Both the position numbers and the translations under genes were made by a program. Of a stretch of 64,000 nucleotides of DNA, positions 11,210 to 22,196 are shown piece after piece (positions within the stretch are counted from its first letter, which is position 1; each line of letters opens with the position of its first letter). Source of the stretch: Nigrospora sphaerica (lineage: Eukaryota; Ascomycota; Sordariomycetes; Amphisphaeriales; Apiosporaceae); assembly GCA_018287875.1 (NCBI GenBank), contig JAGVVL010000009.1, positions 124,001 through 188,000 of the forward strand. The letters are read 5' to 3'. Below the pieces are notes generated by a model. That model was not told the origin of the DNA, made no database searches, and saw only the letters and a list, made by a program, of their open reading frames with translations.

Positions 11210-11475
11210 ATACGACGCACTACTGAAGACGCAGTTTTTGGATCGTTTTCTCCTAGAGGAATTGAATATTTGTCTGATACCGTTGCCCGGCAGATATTGG
11301 TCGTTGATATTCCGGTAGCGACCTCATCCACACGTGGCGTCGACTCACGGGAATGTTGCTGGCTCGGTTGCTGTGAGGAATGCGCCCCCCAAAACAGCTG
11401 GTACACGCACGCAGCAAGTAGAGCTACAACAGTCACCCCAAGAAGCAGATGGGTGGGAAGTTCCACGGCACTCAT
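11206..11475 (-). CDS. Possible membrane-anchor exon or small membrane protein upstream of NLR-2
   Basis: ATG at 11475 opens a frame of 89 codons with a strong hydrophobic segment (HLLLGVTVVALLAACVYQLF, residues 9-28) followed by a Ser/Gln-rich stretch. A good splice donor, GTGAGT, follows codon 42 (about 11349). Joining it to an acceptor CCTACCAG near 11188 would give a 161-nt intron and restore the NLR-2 frame, placing a transmembrane anchor in front of the amyloid motif. That acceptor lacks a clear branch site, and the sister gene NLR-1 has no such exon, so an independent small membrane protein or a chance frame is just as possible. Confidence 0.3.
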   Translation of the reverse strand: MSAVELPTHLLLGVTVVALLAACVYQLFWGAHSSQQPSQQHSRESTPRVDEVATGISTTNICRATVSDKYSIPLGENDPKTASSVVRRM

Positions 11476-11511
11476 TGTGTAAGACCCGACGTTTGCTCTT
11501 AGGAAACACAA

Positions 11512-13392
11512 GTCCGGGATTTGCGCGTGAGGGAGGATCTATGTGACCTATGCTGGTTTCCTCTACAATTGCGCACTTGAGGCACAGGCTCGCGCCAAAA
11601 GCGGGCTGGCCCGCAGACTGGGCTGAGATGCGTCCGAACCCCTCCCGAACAGATTAGCCTTAGGAAAATCGGGGAATTACCCCGTTGTATAGACGAATAA
11701 CCGCTGCGGAAACGCCGGTGATAAAGTTACAAGCGGCGGGCCGAGTCGACAGCGCCTATGCGGGGTGTTCTAAACGTAAGCCGGCTCGCTATGGGCCTCG
11801 AGACTGTGCGCCTTGCCAAGCAGAAAGACATTAATTTGGGCTGACAACTTTTCCGAAATTTCACCGGGAACTGCATTGGATAAAAGAAATCCCACCGCAT
11901 AAGCCCAAAGCAGCATGGCGGGAGAGCTTGGAAGGCGGATTAAGCGCCCTTGGCGTTGAGCGATTTAGCTGTATGCAGAGCCAGGGTACCCAGAAAGCCC
12001 TAGACGGCAGCGGGTACAGTGAACAGACGAATGCGATAGGGCCACAGCAAGGCTGGCAAAGGTGGCGGCTCTGTGAGATGACTATGCTGCGGACAAGGGG
12101 GCTAGTTCCAGGCGCTACAGCACAGCCTTTGGCCATTGAGACCGCAGTGCGCAACCCTGAACCTTGCCTTCCGAGAGCAACAGCTGTGATGCAGTCGGTG
12201 ATGTGGGAAATAGACGCTTGTGACCGCGCAATAGTTGCGTCTTTGGATCGTCGTCAAGACAGAGTTCGTTATGTGAAGCGCGACTAGAGACTGGTACGGG
12301 TCCAGTCGCGGATACCCCAGTCAGGGACACTACCCCGCAGCTTCGTGGGCGCATAGGGTGATAACACAGCCAGTCGATCATGCGCCTCAAGCACGCCAAG
12401 CTTAGCCCAATACTGCGAAGGGTGACCGCCGTGTGGCATTGGGCCTGGGTCGAGCGGTGCCGCACGAGCCGGTACCAGCCCATAGGACCCATACGGATAC
12501 AGCAGCGGCGCTCGCCGCGACTAAGCTTGCGTGGCGCCAAAGAACGCTGTTGGGGGCACTGCCGCCGGCGACGCCGCCGAGGCGCGGGGGTGGCCTGGCC
12601 AGCGGGAAGAAAGAACGAGACATGCAACGCCTACCAGTATGTCTCAGTACATCACAATAGCAGTATCGCTTGCGTGGCGGGTCAGATAGGCGAATGCTAC
12701 CTGGGCTTCGCGCGTTGGCCTCGAGCGCGCTGGCCCACACAAAGCTCTCCTGCAGCCGCGTTCGCACCGCCATGGGCTGCTTCCATAGCCAGATTCGAAA
12801 GCCGGTCCTACCGGCCCCAGAACGGGAGACTTGGAAAGCTGAGCAATTATAGTGCAAAAGCAAGCAGCGTAAGCTAGCTATACGACGTGCGGTGTCGACG
12901 TTCAGGGCGGCCAATTCGGTACCACTGCCTATCACGGCCGCCGTCGGCACGGCACACTCGACTCCATGAACGGTATCGTGCCTATCGAGAGCCACACTTG
13001 CTCAATGCATGCTCTTTCCGCGATGCTAGCGTTATGTTCGAAAACGCCGCCTGAATATATCCGTGCATACGTATTTGGTGGAAGCTCTCATTGCATGCTC
13101 TGACCAGATTACTGCTTCGTGGCCCGCCTCGTCTGTACACAGCAGGGGGAACCACAGAACGTCCGACGTGCTATTGACACCCAAAGACGGATGCTGGCTA
13201 CTCATACTACATTCGTTTCAAAGGGCCACATGGAACATGTATCTGGTTGGTAGCATAACCAAGGTATGCTGCCAGACGATTGACTCCATTCCCATGCCAA
13301 TATCTCGTGGTTCACGTCGCATGCCGCCTGCCGTCGCATCCGGTCTGCTAAGCCATGGTATATGGTGGCCTTCTCGGCATCGAAAGATCACC
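11512..13392. other. Spacer of the inverted duplication, left part; no gene recognised
   Basis: Only fragments without recognisable homology are seen, including several overlapping frames of 170-200 codons around 12.1-13.0 kb with unnatural composition. On the minus strand just downstream of 13393 an open stretch continues (about 13388-13210) that could be read-through from the orphan exon at 13393-13674, but no family is evident. Confidence 0.35.
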
Positions 13393-13674
13393 CTAAGAAG
13401 CCGTGACATTTCCCTCGTCCATCTTGTCGTCCTCCTCCTTCACCGTGCCGTCGACCCTGTTCCCTTGCGACAATCGTGCGTTCTCATCACCGGTGATTTC
13501 ACCTTCGTATTGAGACCCCTCCTGGCGCACAGCGCCACCCTGATGGCCAGTCACGGAGTTGCCCTGGCTTGCCGAGGCGCTTTTGCCCAGCTTAATTATG
13601 CTCTTGAATTTGGAAGGTCCTTGCCAAACTTGATTGCTTTGACCTGTGACGGTCGCTGTAGCTTCACCCTTTAG
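13393..13674 (-). pseudogene. Orphan C-terminal exon of a second amyloid-motif effector
   Basis: On the minus strand a frame open from 13674 to TAG at 13395-13393 encodes two motif copies: SKFKSIIKLGKS...SQGN (starting about 13618) and GSQYEGEITGDE...SQGN (starting about 13518), followed by an acidic tail. They match, in order and spacing, the two C-terminal repeats of the HET effector at 5.8 kb and the single motif of the two receptors that flank this exon. Plausible splice acceptors lie just upstream (CTAAAG or GGTGAAG near 13670-13662). No HET, HeLo or other effector domain could be recognised up to 15.3 kb on this strand. I interpret it as the surviving last exon of a second effector, either decayed or with an unrecognised N-terminal domain. 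It may still be expressed. Confidence 0.6.
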
Positions 13675-15376
13675 TCAGTTTGTCTGTGGAAGTGTAAACT
13701 GCTCTGGGGCCTCAGACCAGGCTCGCTAGCTTCGACCGTCTCGACACTTTCCGATTGGTTAGTAAAGGCTTGAACGTTGCCTAACAGCAGCAGGTCTTAC
13801 ACCGACCCAGTTCCGAGTTGCCGTCCTGGACCGTTCATTATGTATTTGGTCGACTGTTAGAAGCGTTGTGGTTCGTGGAGGCGTTGAATGTCGCAGTAGA
13901 TTGGGTACGCTTTCGTGGCGGAATGTGGTTTGATGCGATAGGAAGGAACCTCGTGACGCGAAATTTCCGTTCTCGCTGAAGAGCAGCGTACAGCTTGGTC
14001 AAGTTTATAATCAATGGTTTGGGGCGAAGTTAAAGCCTCGCAGGCACGCAAGGGCTCCATAGGTCCGCTAAGAGCTTGTCCTGCGCAGCTGAAGGGGTCG
14101 TGTGGCGTTGGGGTGGCCACGTACATGAGCTAAGCACACCTACCGCCTGTCGCCAGATGCTGAGGTCGATGTCGTGATATAGCAGCTAGCCTTCCCCCAT
14201 TCCTCTAGGAAGGTTAGCTCGCGAAACATCACCTTACTGTACACAATCGAGCCTGCAGACGGCGGCAGGTTTCCTGCTGAATAAGCTACGTAGGGTTGAG
14301 CCGTCCTAATCGGGTGTGGTAAGGAGCAGCTTCGATAGTGGGTGTTGGGATCACCCACCAAGCTCCCCCACAGTCTTCACCCGAGGCACGATAGCTCTGC
14401 TCTCTAGTTAACATGGGCCATGAAGCCTGATGCTAATTCGCACGGCAATATCCACGACGGGGCCCATACTAACCCACATTCGCCATGCAGGTCAGATTCG
14501 ACATTGACGAACAACCACACGGCCATGGGTATGATCACCGGTGTCTTGCTTGACGCACAGCCGACGGCACCACGGTTATTGCTCCCGGCGAGGGGCAAGG
14601 TGGAGTCCATGATCACGATGACCGAGGCAGGCTCTAGCGCTCCTGGACCCTCATCCTAGACCGCGGGACCGGCCGTCTCGCAAGCCTTGCCCAATCCTGC
14701 TATGGTCCTATCCCATTCGCCCACTCACTGCATCCTCTGCCGCCCGGGGCTTCCAGCAGTTCCTTAGCGCTACGCACCGCTGAACCGCCCGACGCTACAG
14801 GCGCTTGCAGCGTCCTACTCCTTGTGCTCAGGATCGACGCTGTGCTTTCTACCACTGCAGACTTCTCTGCCTAGTTAGTGTCTCGGCGCCTAGCTTGCTG
14901 TGGTGGCTAGACCTGGAAAAAGCCAATTTCAGGGCTATTTCACTAACCTGCATCGTTACCTATTCCCGTATAGGAGCGTCCTTGTCCCCATAGCCAAAAA
15001 GTGCACCGACCGAATGCGCTTGGCGATGGGGTGACGGCTTGCAGCCTTGCAGTCACTAGGCGCTGTATCATGGTCACTCGTTCAATCATATGGGCTCCTT
15101 TCCTAGCTAGCATCAAGCCATCAATGCAGGTAGACGTCAATCTAGGGCGGCTGTCTTCAGGCTCTGTGCAGAGGGCTCTTCAATCTGGACATACGCAGGT
15201 ATGGTTATTCAACAGGGAATCGTCATTTACCTTTAAGGGCTTTACTGTTGTATCGCTAAACACCGCTTGTTTAGCTGTAATCACTGGAGTGAAGTGTTCC
15301 TGGGTTCGAATGTGAGTGCTTTTCCCTGGAAGGAATCAGCTTGAAGTATCTCCTAAATCTGTATCTGTGGCAGCCG
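13675..15376. other. Spacer of the inverted duplication, right part; no gene recognised
   Basis: It includes the 5' flank of NLR-1 and the stretch where the body of the second effector would be expected. A minus-strand segment around 13800-13700 (hydrophobic and Gln-rich, then VETVEASEP) could be an upstream exon of the orphan. Nothing else is recognisable. Confidence 0.35.
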
Positions 15377-18300
15377 ATGGATGCAGTACAAAGTATCAAC
15401 ATGGGAACGCACATCAGCCAAAGCGGCTCGCATTTCAACGGCCAGTACGACGTGTCAGGGTCATTCCAACAAGGTAACATCATCAACATCCAGCAGACGG
15501 CCGACCGATGCCTTGCCGACCTGCGTGTCACCGACCCCCGCGACGACAAGAAACGCATCCAGAGCACCAAGGGCGGCCTGCTCTCGGACTGCTACGGCTG
15601 GGTGCTCGGCAAACCCGAATTTTGCGAATGGCGCGACCACGAGGACCAGCAACTGCTTTGGGTTAAAGGTGACCCGGGCAAGGGCAAGACCATGCTCCTC
15701 TGCGGCATCATCGACGAGCTGGGACGAACACCGGCGGAGAGAATGCGCCTCGCCTATTTTCTCTGCCAAGCCACCGACGGACGCCTTAACACCGCGACGG
15801 CCGTCCTACGCGGTCTTATCTTTATGCTTCTCGACCAAAACGCCTCTCTTATGTTACACATAAAGAAGAAATACGACACCGCCGGTAAGGCGCTCTTTGA
15901 GGATGCGAACGCATGGCAGGCGCTGTCCGAGATCTTTACAAACATGCTCCAGGACACGAAGCTACAAGGCGTCTGCCTCATGGTCGATGCACTGGACGAG
16001 TGTGTGGGTGGCCTACCGCAGCTCCTAGAGCTGATTACCGAGACCTCGCGATCAACCCGTGCCAAATGGCTTGTCTCAAGCCGCAACTGGCCGCAGATTA
16101 AAGAACAGCTGTCCAACGTGGCGCACAGTCTATCGCTCGAGGTCAATGCGAAGTTGGTTGCAGACGCAGTGGACAGCTACATCACGCATAAGGTTGCACA
16201 CCTTGCACAACGTAAGCGTTATCGAGACAACATGGCCGAAGGAGTACGCCAGTACCTGTTATCGAACGCCGACGGCACTTTTCTCTGGGTTTCTTTAGTC
16301 TGTCAGGAACTCGAGAAGACACGCCAAGGGAGGGCTTTACGGATGATTAAGACTTTCCCACCGGGCCTCGATGCTCTATATGAACGGATGATAAAACAAA
16401 TCCAAGCATCGGACGATGCCGAGCTCTGTATGCAGGTGCTTGCTCTCGTTGCAACAACTTATCGTCCACCTTCACTTACCGAGTCTACTACGTTTATCGA
16501 GGAAGACAGCAGCATGGTGGAAGATGCCGAATCGCTGGAAGAGATTGTCAGCCTTTGCGGCTCGTTCCTCACAATGCGCGAAAGGACGGTCTACTTCGTC
16601 CACCAGTCGGCGAAGGACTTCTTGATAAAGACGCAATCAGCCGTTCTTTTCCCCCAAGAGCAAGCCGGCCTCCACGGTCGGATCTTCTCCAAGTCGATCA
16701 AGGCCATGTCCCGGACGCTAAAACGCGATGTCTACGAGCTGCACGACCTAGGCTTCCCTATCGAGGATGTCCCTCGGCGGAGACCTAACCCAGATCCATT
16801 AGCTGCAACACAATACTCCTGTGTCTACTGGGTCGACCATTTCATCGATATTAACAAGGCTCCGGGGAGGGACGACGGCATGCAAGCGTACGAGGCGGTC
16901 GACAGGTTCCTACGAGGCAAGGGGCTCTACTGGATCGAGTCGTTAAGTCTACTACGGAGCATATCGGAAGGGATGCACGCATTAGAGAGGCTGATACGGC
17001 ATTTACAAGTACGCCTTTATATGCCCTAGCACGGTGTCTTTCGAGCTAATAGTGTAAAGAAACGGCCGGGGGCGTCGAGACTCGAAGCGCTCGTGAAAGA
17101 CGCCTGCCGTCTTCTGCAAACCTTTTGGCCGGCCATCGAGAGCCGGCCGCTTCAGGCGTACGCCGCACCACTCGTGCTAAGCCCAAGGCAGAGCATCATG
17201 CGAGACCTCTTTAAGCGCGAGGCCCCGCGAGGGGTGGAGTGTAAAACGAAGTTAGCGGAGCAATGGAGCGCGTGCGAGGCCGTCCTCAAGGGCCATACTA
17301 GAGACGTCACTTCGGCGGCCTTCTCGAGGGACGGGCGGCGCGTCGTCTCGGCGTCGCGCGACAAGACCGTCCGGCTCTGGGACGCGCAGACTGGCATGTG
17401 CGACGCCGTCCTCGAGGGCCATACGGATTCGGTCAACTCGGCGGCCTTCTCGGCGGACGGGCGGCGCGTCGTCTCGGCGTCGCGCGACCACACCGTCCGG
17501 CTCTGGGACGCGCAGACCGGCACGTACGACGCCGTCCTCGACGGCCGTACGGATTCGGTCAACTCGGCGGCCTTCTCGGCGGACGGGCGGCGCGTCGTCT
17601 CGGCGTCGGACGACACGACCGTCCGGCTCTGGGACGCGCAGACCGGCACGTGCGACGCCGTCCTCGAGGGCCATACGGATTCGGTCAACTCGGCGGCCTT
17701 CTCAGCGGACGGGCGGCGCGTCGTCTCGGCATCGGACGACAACACCGTCCGGCTCTGGGACGCGCAGACCGGCAGATGCGACGCCGTCCTCGACGGCCAT
17801 ACGGATTGCGTCTACTCGGCGGCCTTCTCGGCGGACGGGCGGCGCGTCGTCTCGGCGTCGGGCGACAAGACCGTCCGGCTCTGGGACGCGCAGACCGGCA
17901 CGTGCGACGCCGTCCTCGAGGGCCATACGGGTTGGGTCTACTCGGCGGCCTTCTCGGCGGACGGGCGGCGCGTCGTCTCGGCGTCGGGCGACCAGACCGT
18001 CCGGCTCTGGGACGCGCAGACCGGCACGTGCGACGCCGTCCTCGAGGGCCATACGGGTTGGGTCAACTCGGCGGCCTTCTCGGCGGACGGGCGGCGCGTC
18101 GTCTCGGCGTCGGACGACCAGACCGTCCGGCTCTGGGACGCGCAGACTGGCGTATGCCTCCGTACCTACCACGTCGGCTTCACCTCGACCGTCGCGTTCG
18201 ATCCGACCGGCACCCGGATCCACACCGACAAGGGCGATAGTCGCATCGACGAAGCGATGCTGGGGGAAGACAATACGTACCTCCCGAAGTCCACACCCGC

Positions 18301-18514
18301 GCCTGCGCCACAGGAAGACTTCAGTCTAAGTGCCGATGGGGCTTGGATTCAGCAGCAATCGTATCCGGTCCTCTGGCTCCCGCCCGAGTACCGGCCGACT
18401 ACGTCCGCCGTGTTCGCGACTGAGAAGGGCACGAACCTCGTTCTCGGTTGCGCCTCCGGTCGGGTTTATCTCTTTCATTTGTCACGTTTTTACCCCTTCC
18501 TCGATCGCTTCTAA
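15377..18514 (+). CDS. NACHT-WD40 NOD-like receptor with N-terminal amyloid-like motif (NLR-1)
   Basis: Exon 1 is 15377-17008 and exon 2 is 17060-18514. The 51-nt intron begins GTACGC, has GCTAAT as branch site and ends GTAAAG. The product is about 1028 aa. Residues 17-38 hold the motif GSHFNGQYDVSGS...QGN, matching the HET effector's repeats. The NACHT domain follows with Walker A GDPGKGKT and Walker B LMVDALDEC, then seven WD40 units (17291-18172) and the conserved tail. Compared with NLR-2, the usual stop after FHLSRF has changed, adding seven residues. I chose the ATG at 15377; a second ATG at 15401 is also possible. Known family role: ligand sensing by WD40, NACHT oligomerisation, then templating of an effector. 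The ligand is unknown. Confidence 0.85.
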
Positions 18515-18712
18515 GCTCTTACCTTTTCTGATCTCTTTGTAAAGGAGGGTCCTAGGGGGCGGCATAAATTTATAGACCTTGCACGGTTGTGGCGGAATCT
18601 TCGAGAACTAGGTTTATCGACGAATCGTTACGAATCGATAGCTCGTCTTCTATACGAACGAATGCGACCGTAGTTCGTGGAAGACACCTGTTAGTTATGA
18701 TGGGCCTTCTGA
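15415..18712 (+). repeat. Right arm of the inverted duplication carrying NLR-1
   Basis: It corresponds to 11125-7588 on the minus strand. Similarity stops close to the codons of the amyloid motif at the 5' end and about 200 nt past the stop codon at the 3' end. Confidence 0.75.
17291..18172 (+). repeat. Tandem array of seven 126-nt WD40 units
   Basis: Seven in-frame 126-nt units are nearly identical to each other and to those of NLR-2. The variable residues are again at unit positions 4-5 and 7 and around the xDx triplet (RDH, DDT, DDN, GDK, GDQ, DDQ). Confidence 0.85.
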
Positions 18713-19589
18713 TGATGGCGCACAGCTAAGGACACGCTATTGGCCGGCATAGCTAGAACCTTCCGTTGCACGGAGCGACGCCGGAAAGACCGTTCAAGAT
18801 GCGGGGTTGGCAGGGCAGGTTTTTGTCTCCTTGCTAACTCCGACTAGCACCGTACTCATTTTAGACTGCACAGCAAGATCTCTTCGTCGGGACAGAGGGT
18901 AGGATAGCGCAATCCTATAAACATGTGACTCCTCCGTATGGCATCATTCTATCATTGCTCCTTGTCTGTAGATTTGGCCTCTAAATGGCCGTCCTTATGT
19001 TTACTCCCTATTGCACATATACTCCTCTCGATCACATACTACCATTTCTTACCTACCTAGGATAGGAACAAGATCCTAGCATGAGGATAAAGAGACCAAT
19101 GCGGTGAGAAACCCCTGGAAGTATATTATGAAGGCGACGCCGAAGTTTAGCACGAATGCTGATACAGTCTAGCAGTGGCTCTCCAGAAGGCCCTCCGCGG
19201 CAGCAAGGACCTGCAGCCCCAGGACGATGTGAACAATGCCGGTCGGAAACAGAGTCGGCCTATTGATGCAAAAAATTAAGCGTTGTCGTGGTACTCTGCC
19301 GTTGGAACACCAATTTTGGAAGTGGGATTGGAACGTGCAGGTCCAGCCTCGTCAACAGGATCTCGCCGTAATGGCACCGAGGTACCACGTCGCCATCATG
19401 AATTTGGGTCCGATCGGCCTAGAAGCCACCAAGCTGCGGCAATGTAACGCCGGGACAAGCCGGAGGCTCGCGCCTTATGTTACGGAAGTCAAAGACGTGC
19501 CAGAATCGATATCGGTATGCACTGACATAGCTCAGTGCAGTGGGAGCTGACGGTGGCTTTTTTCGTCCCGAAAATGGTGGCCTGGGGGA
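18713..19589. other. Intergenic, no gene recognised
   Basis: This is low-information sequence between the NLR-1 3' flank and repeat copy A2. One open frame of 104 codons (19236-19550) has no recognisable homology. Confidence 0.35.
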
Positions 19590-21065
19590 TAGCCCGTAGT
19601 GGTTGACGGCGCATCCGTCTACCGACAGTCAGTCCTGTCCGCGTTGCCATGTGGGCGCCTTACCTGGGCAGGGTGCCTGCCAGCCGGCGTGGGCCTGATG
19701 TCCTTAACGACGTGCAACGTCAAATTGCTGCATGGCCCTGTATTGTTGCCTGACAGCATAGTTCTCTAGCTGTGCCTGTAGTGCTTAGTCCATCGTGTTG
19801 AAATGGGCGTTCATGGTGGTCTGTGGCCAAGCGACCGTCCGTAAAGATGAAGGCGACGGCCTGTACTTATGCTTGAAACCACTCTGGGCTTCTCAGCAAG
19901 AGCCGGTGCCGCAGCACTCGTGATCACTGGATGTCGTTTCGTGCTTCCGGACAGGGGGAGCGAGTAGGCGAGACATAGAAGAGTGGCATTCCCTCGGAAG
20001 GAAACGGTATGGCCGCATCTAACACCGCTATCCGCGCTGCGGCAAGCCGGAGAGCCATCAGTGCGACTAGTCCGCCGGCACGTCACAATGTTGGCGATGG
20101 CAGCCACCGTACCAAGACGGGGGCAGGCATCCATACGATGTTACGGCTGCCCCCTGAAGCGAGACGGTTGCTGCGCAGGACCACACCAGGTAGGCTGGTC
20201 GCATTTGGCTAAGGCACGATGGTAGATCACGGGGACCGTCCAGCCTTTGCGCCAAGTATTGCTACGAATGGGCCGACGAAAAGGCAAAGTCGCATACGCC
20301 GGCCCGCGTTTTTCCCACGGCGTCAACTTAGGACGCGTTTGCTGCATTTGCGCGCGACTGCATCACGCGGAGGTGGGAAGCCTGAGCTAGAACTGTGCAT
20401 CCCTCTGTTCCTAGGCGCGGCGCAACCATCCCTCTTGTCGATGGCCTTTCTCAGTGGGAGGGGATTGCCCTCGTAGCAGACAAGGCCAGCATATGCGCAC
20501 TAGCAGCCCGGTGCATGTCGCCCGTCTTCTCGTGCTGTTCTCGGTGGTAAGTCGTGAGGGAAAGTCGCGCCGTGGTTTGCGATCTAGTTCGGGGTGCTAG
20601 GGGAGGGGGGTCGATGGCGAGGGCGGCTCGGGTCGCAGAGATTTCGAGGCTTTGACGATCGAGAGGCCGCCTCGACGTTAATCTCTCGCCAGGCTGGGGT
20701 GACGTATAGCAGAACAATGAGGCGTGCTGGGCGTATCTTGGTTTCAAAGCGATACGAGGCTGTACAGAGGGGGCCTGCCGCCCCGCCCCGGCACTACCCG
20801 CCCACAGTGCGTCGTAACGCGCTTGCTGACGAGTGTTGGACACGATGCGGCTCTACAGCTGTCGACGACGGCATTCATCTACGTTGCGATCTTCGCTTTA
20901 CTTCAAGATGGCTATTACTTAACAGCCAAGCAGGGCGCGGTCGGTCCTGCTCTTCGCGTCTTTCGGTCGTGTCCCGTACGCTTCCCGAGACGCGCCACTC
21001 TGCCTCGGCAGGACAGCAGGGACATGCCTCTGATCTCCGCGTTGTCATCTATCAATACTAGATAG
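19590..21065. repeat. Dispersed GC-rich degenerate repeat, copy A2
   Basis: It is the counterpart of A1 (3218-4790) in the same orientation. The stretch equivalent to the small gene of A1 (minus strand from 19814) still starts MNAHFNTMD but has in-frame TAA codons soon after, so here it is a pseudogene. It lies about 0.9 kb downstream of NLR-1. Confidence 0.55.
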
Positions 21066-21453
21066 ACATTGCCGGTTTCTAGCATTGCAACATGAAGTCT
21101 GCGAGTAGTAGACAGGAAAATAAACGAAGCGCCGGATTGCTCCGACTAGATGCTTCCCCAAGCATGAACCAGTCGCGCTTGGGGTTACCCAACCCGCGTT
21201 TCCATAAGGGCGGCATAACGGGTGACATAGCTAGTTTCGCGACTATAGGACTTGCCAAAGCATTCCTTCCCTGTAGACTAACATTCCAACCTAGATCTAT
21301 GCAAAACGCCAACATCCACTAACTTCCATAGCGCCAGTGTCTCCTAATGCATCGTCTCCGCCTCCGCGTATTTCCTTAGCAAGGTACGCCCTTCGGTAAC
21401 AGTGTATTGTAAAAGTAGTAAAGCGCTCTTATCGGGATATTCATCCTTAAACT

Positions 21454-21766
21454 TCAACACCGCTTATGCGTGCGGTAAGTAAGAACTCTACGCGTTTCGA
21501 TTTCCGTGTATCGGCCACGGAAACCCTTAACGAGATACCGCAGTATGTCCGTCACCTGCTCGCTCTGCTTCTGCTGGATCTGGACCCAGCTACGCGTAGC
21601 CAGGTGCATGAGCCGGCAGACATCGAATCGGCCTAGCGTCTGCCGATCCGTGATGAAGGTATACGCCTGCAGGGTACTGATTACCTCATCTTTCTCCATC
21701 GCATTCTCCTTAGGTGGGAATAAGAACACCGGGATGTCTTTTTCTACGACGTATGCGATAGATTAA
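21454..21766 (-). pseudogene. Relic of an NB-ARC/TPR-type STAND receptor
   Basis: The minus-strand frame reads AYVVEKDIPVFLFPPKEN, then ISTLQAYTFITDRQTLGRF and DVCRLMHLATRSWVQ. This matches the winged-helix region that follows NB-ARC in fungal NB-ARC-TPR proteins, where the family has sequences of the type 'LxxLxAYSFIxxR ... DxHRLVHLATRNWL'. Neither a P-loop nor TPR repeats are found around it, and the frame closes on both sides. It is therefore an isolated fragment of another STAND receptor class. Confidence 0.5.
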
Positions 21767-22196
21767 AGGTAGCGGGCTGCTAGTAGCACGTGGCGTTAGA
21801 TAAGACAACGCAAAGTAATCTTTCTTCCATACTTATAGTACAGTAGTCGTAAGCAGTAAGAGTTTGCTATCAAACCTAGGATTAGGATCTCATTGTATTG
21901 TAGTGGGCTAGGCAGCTTATGACGCCAGGGAAACTTTTAATAGAGCAGATTCCTAGTGGATACTGTCGTGGAAGTAGTATCGTAACTGGAAAAAGACGTA
22001 TCATGACTTTAAACGGTTCGTCTTATTTCTTGTAAGTGCATCTACCATGCACGTGTATCTACACCCACACAAGGTATCTTGGATGCTGAGCTAGCCAAGT
22101 CGTCTTTAGAGCTCCTCGAACAAATTTTCTTTATTACAATGCACATCAAACAAAAACCTAAAGAAAAATCAAGTCCCGTCCGAACACGCCACACTG

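Noticed and set aside
12402..12995. 197-codon minus-strand frame in the receptor spacer
   Set aside because: Biased Arg/Ala/Ser composition, no domain, no splice context and overlap with equally long frames on the other strand.
15290..15320. tRNA-like GGGTTCGAATGTG T-loop near 15.3 kb
   Set aside because: No acceptor stem, D-arm or anticodon arm can be drawn around it.
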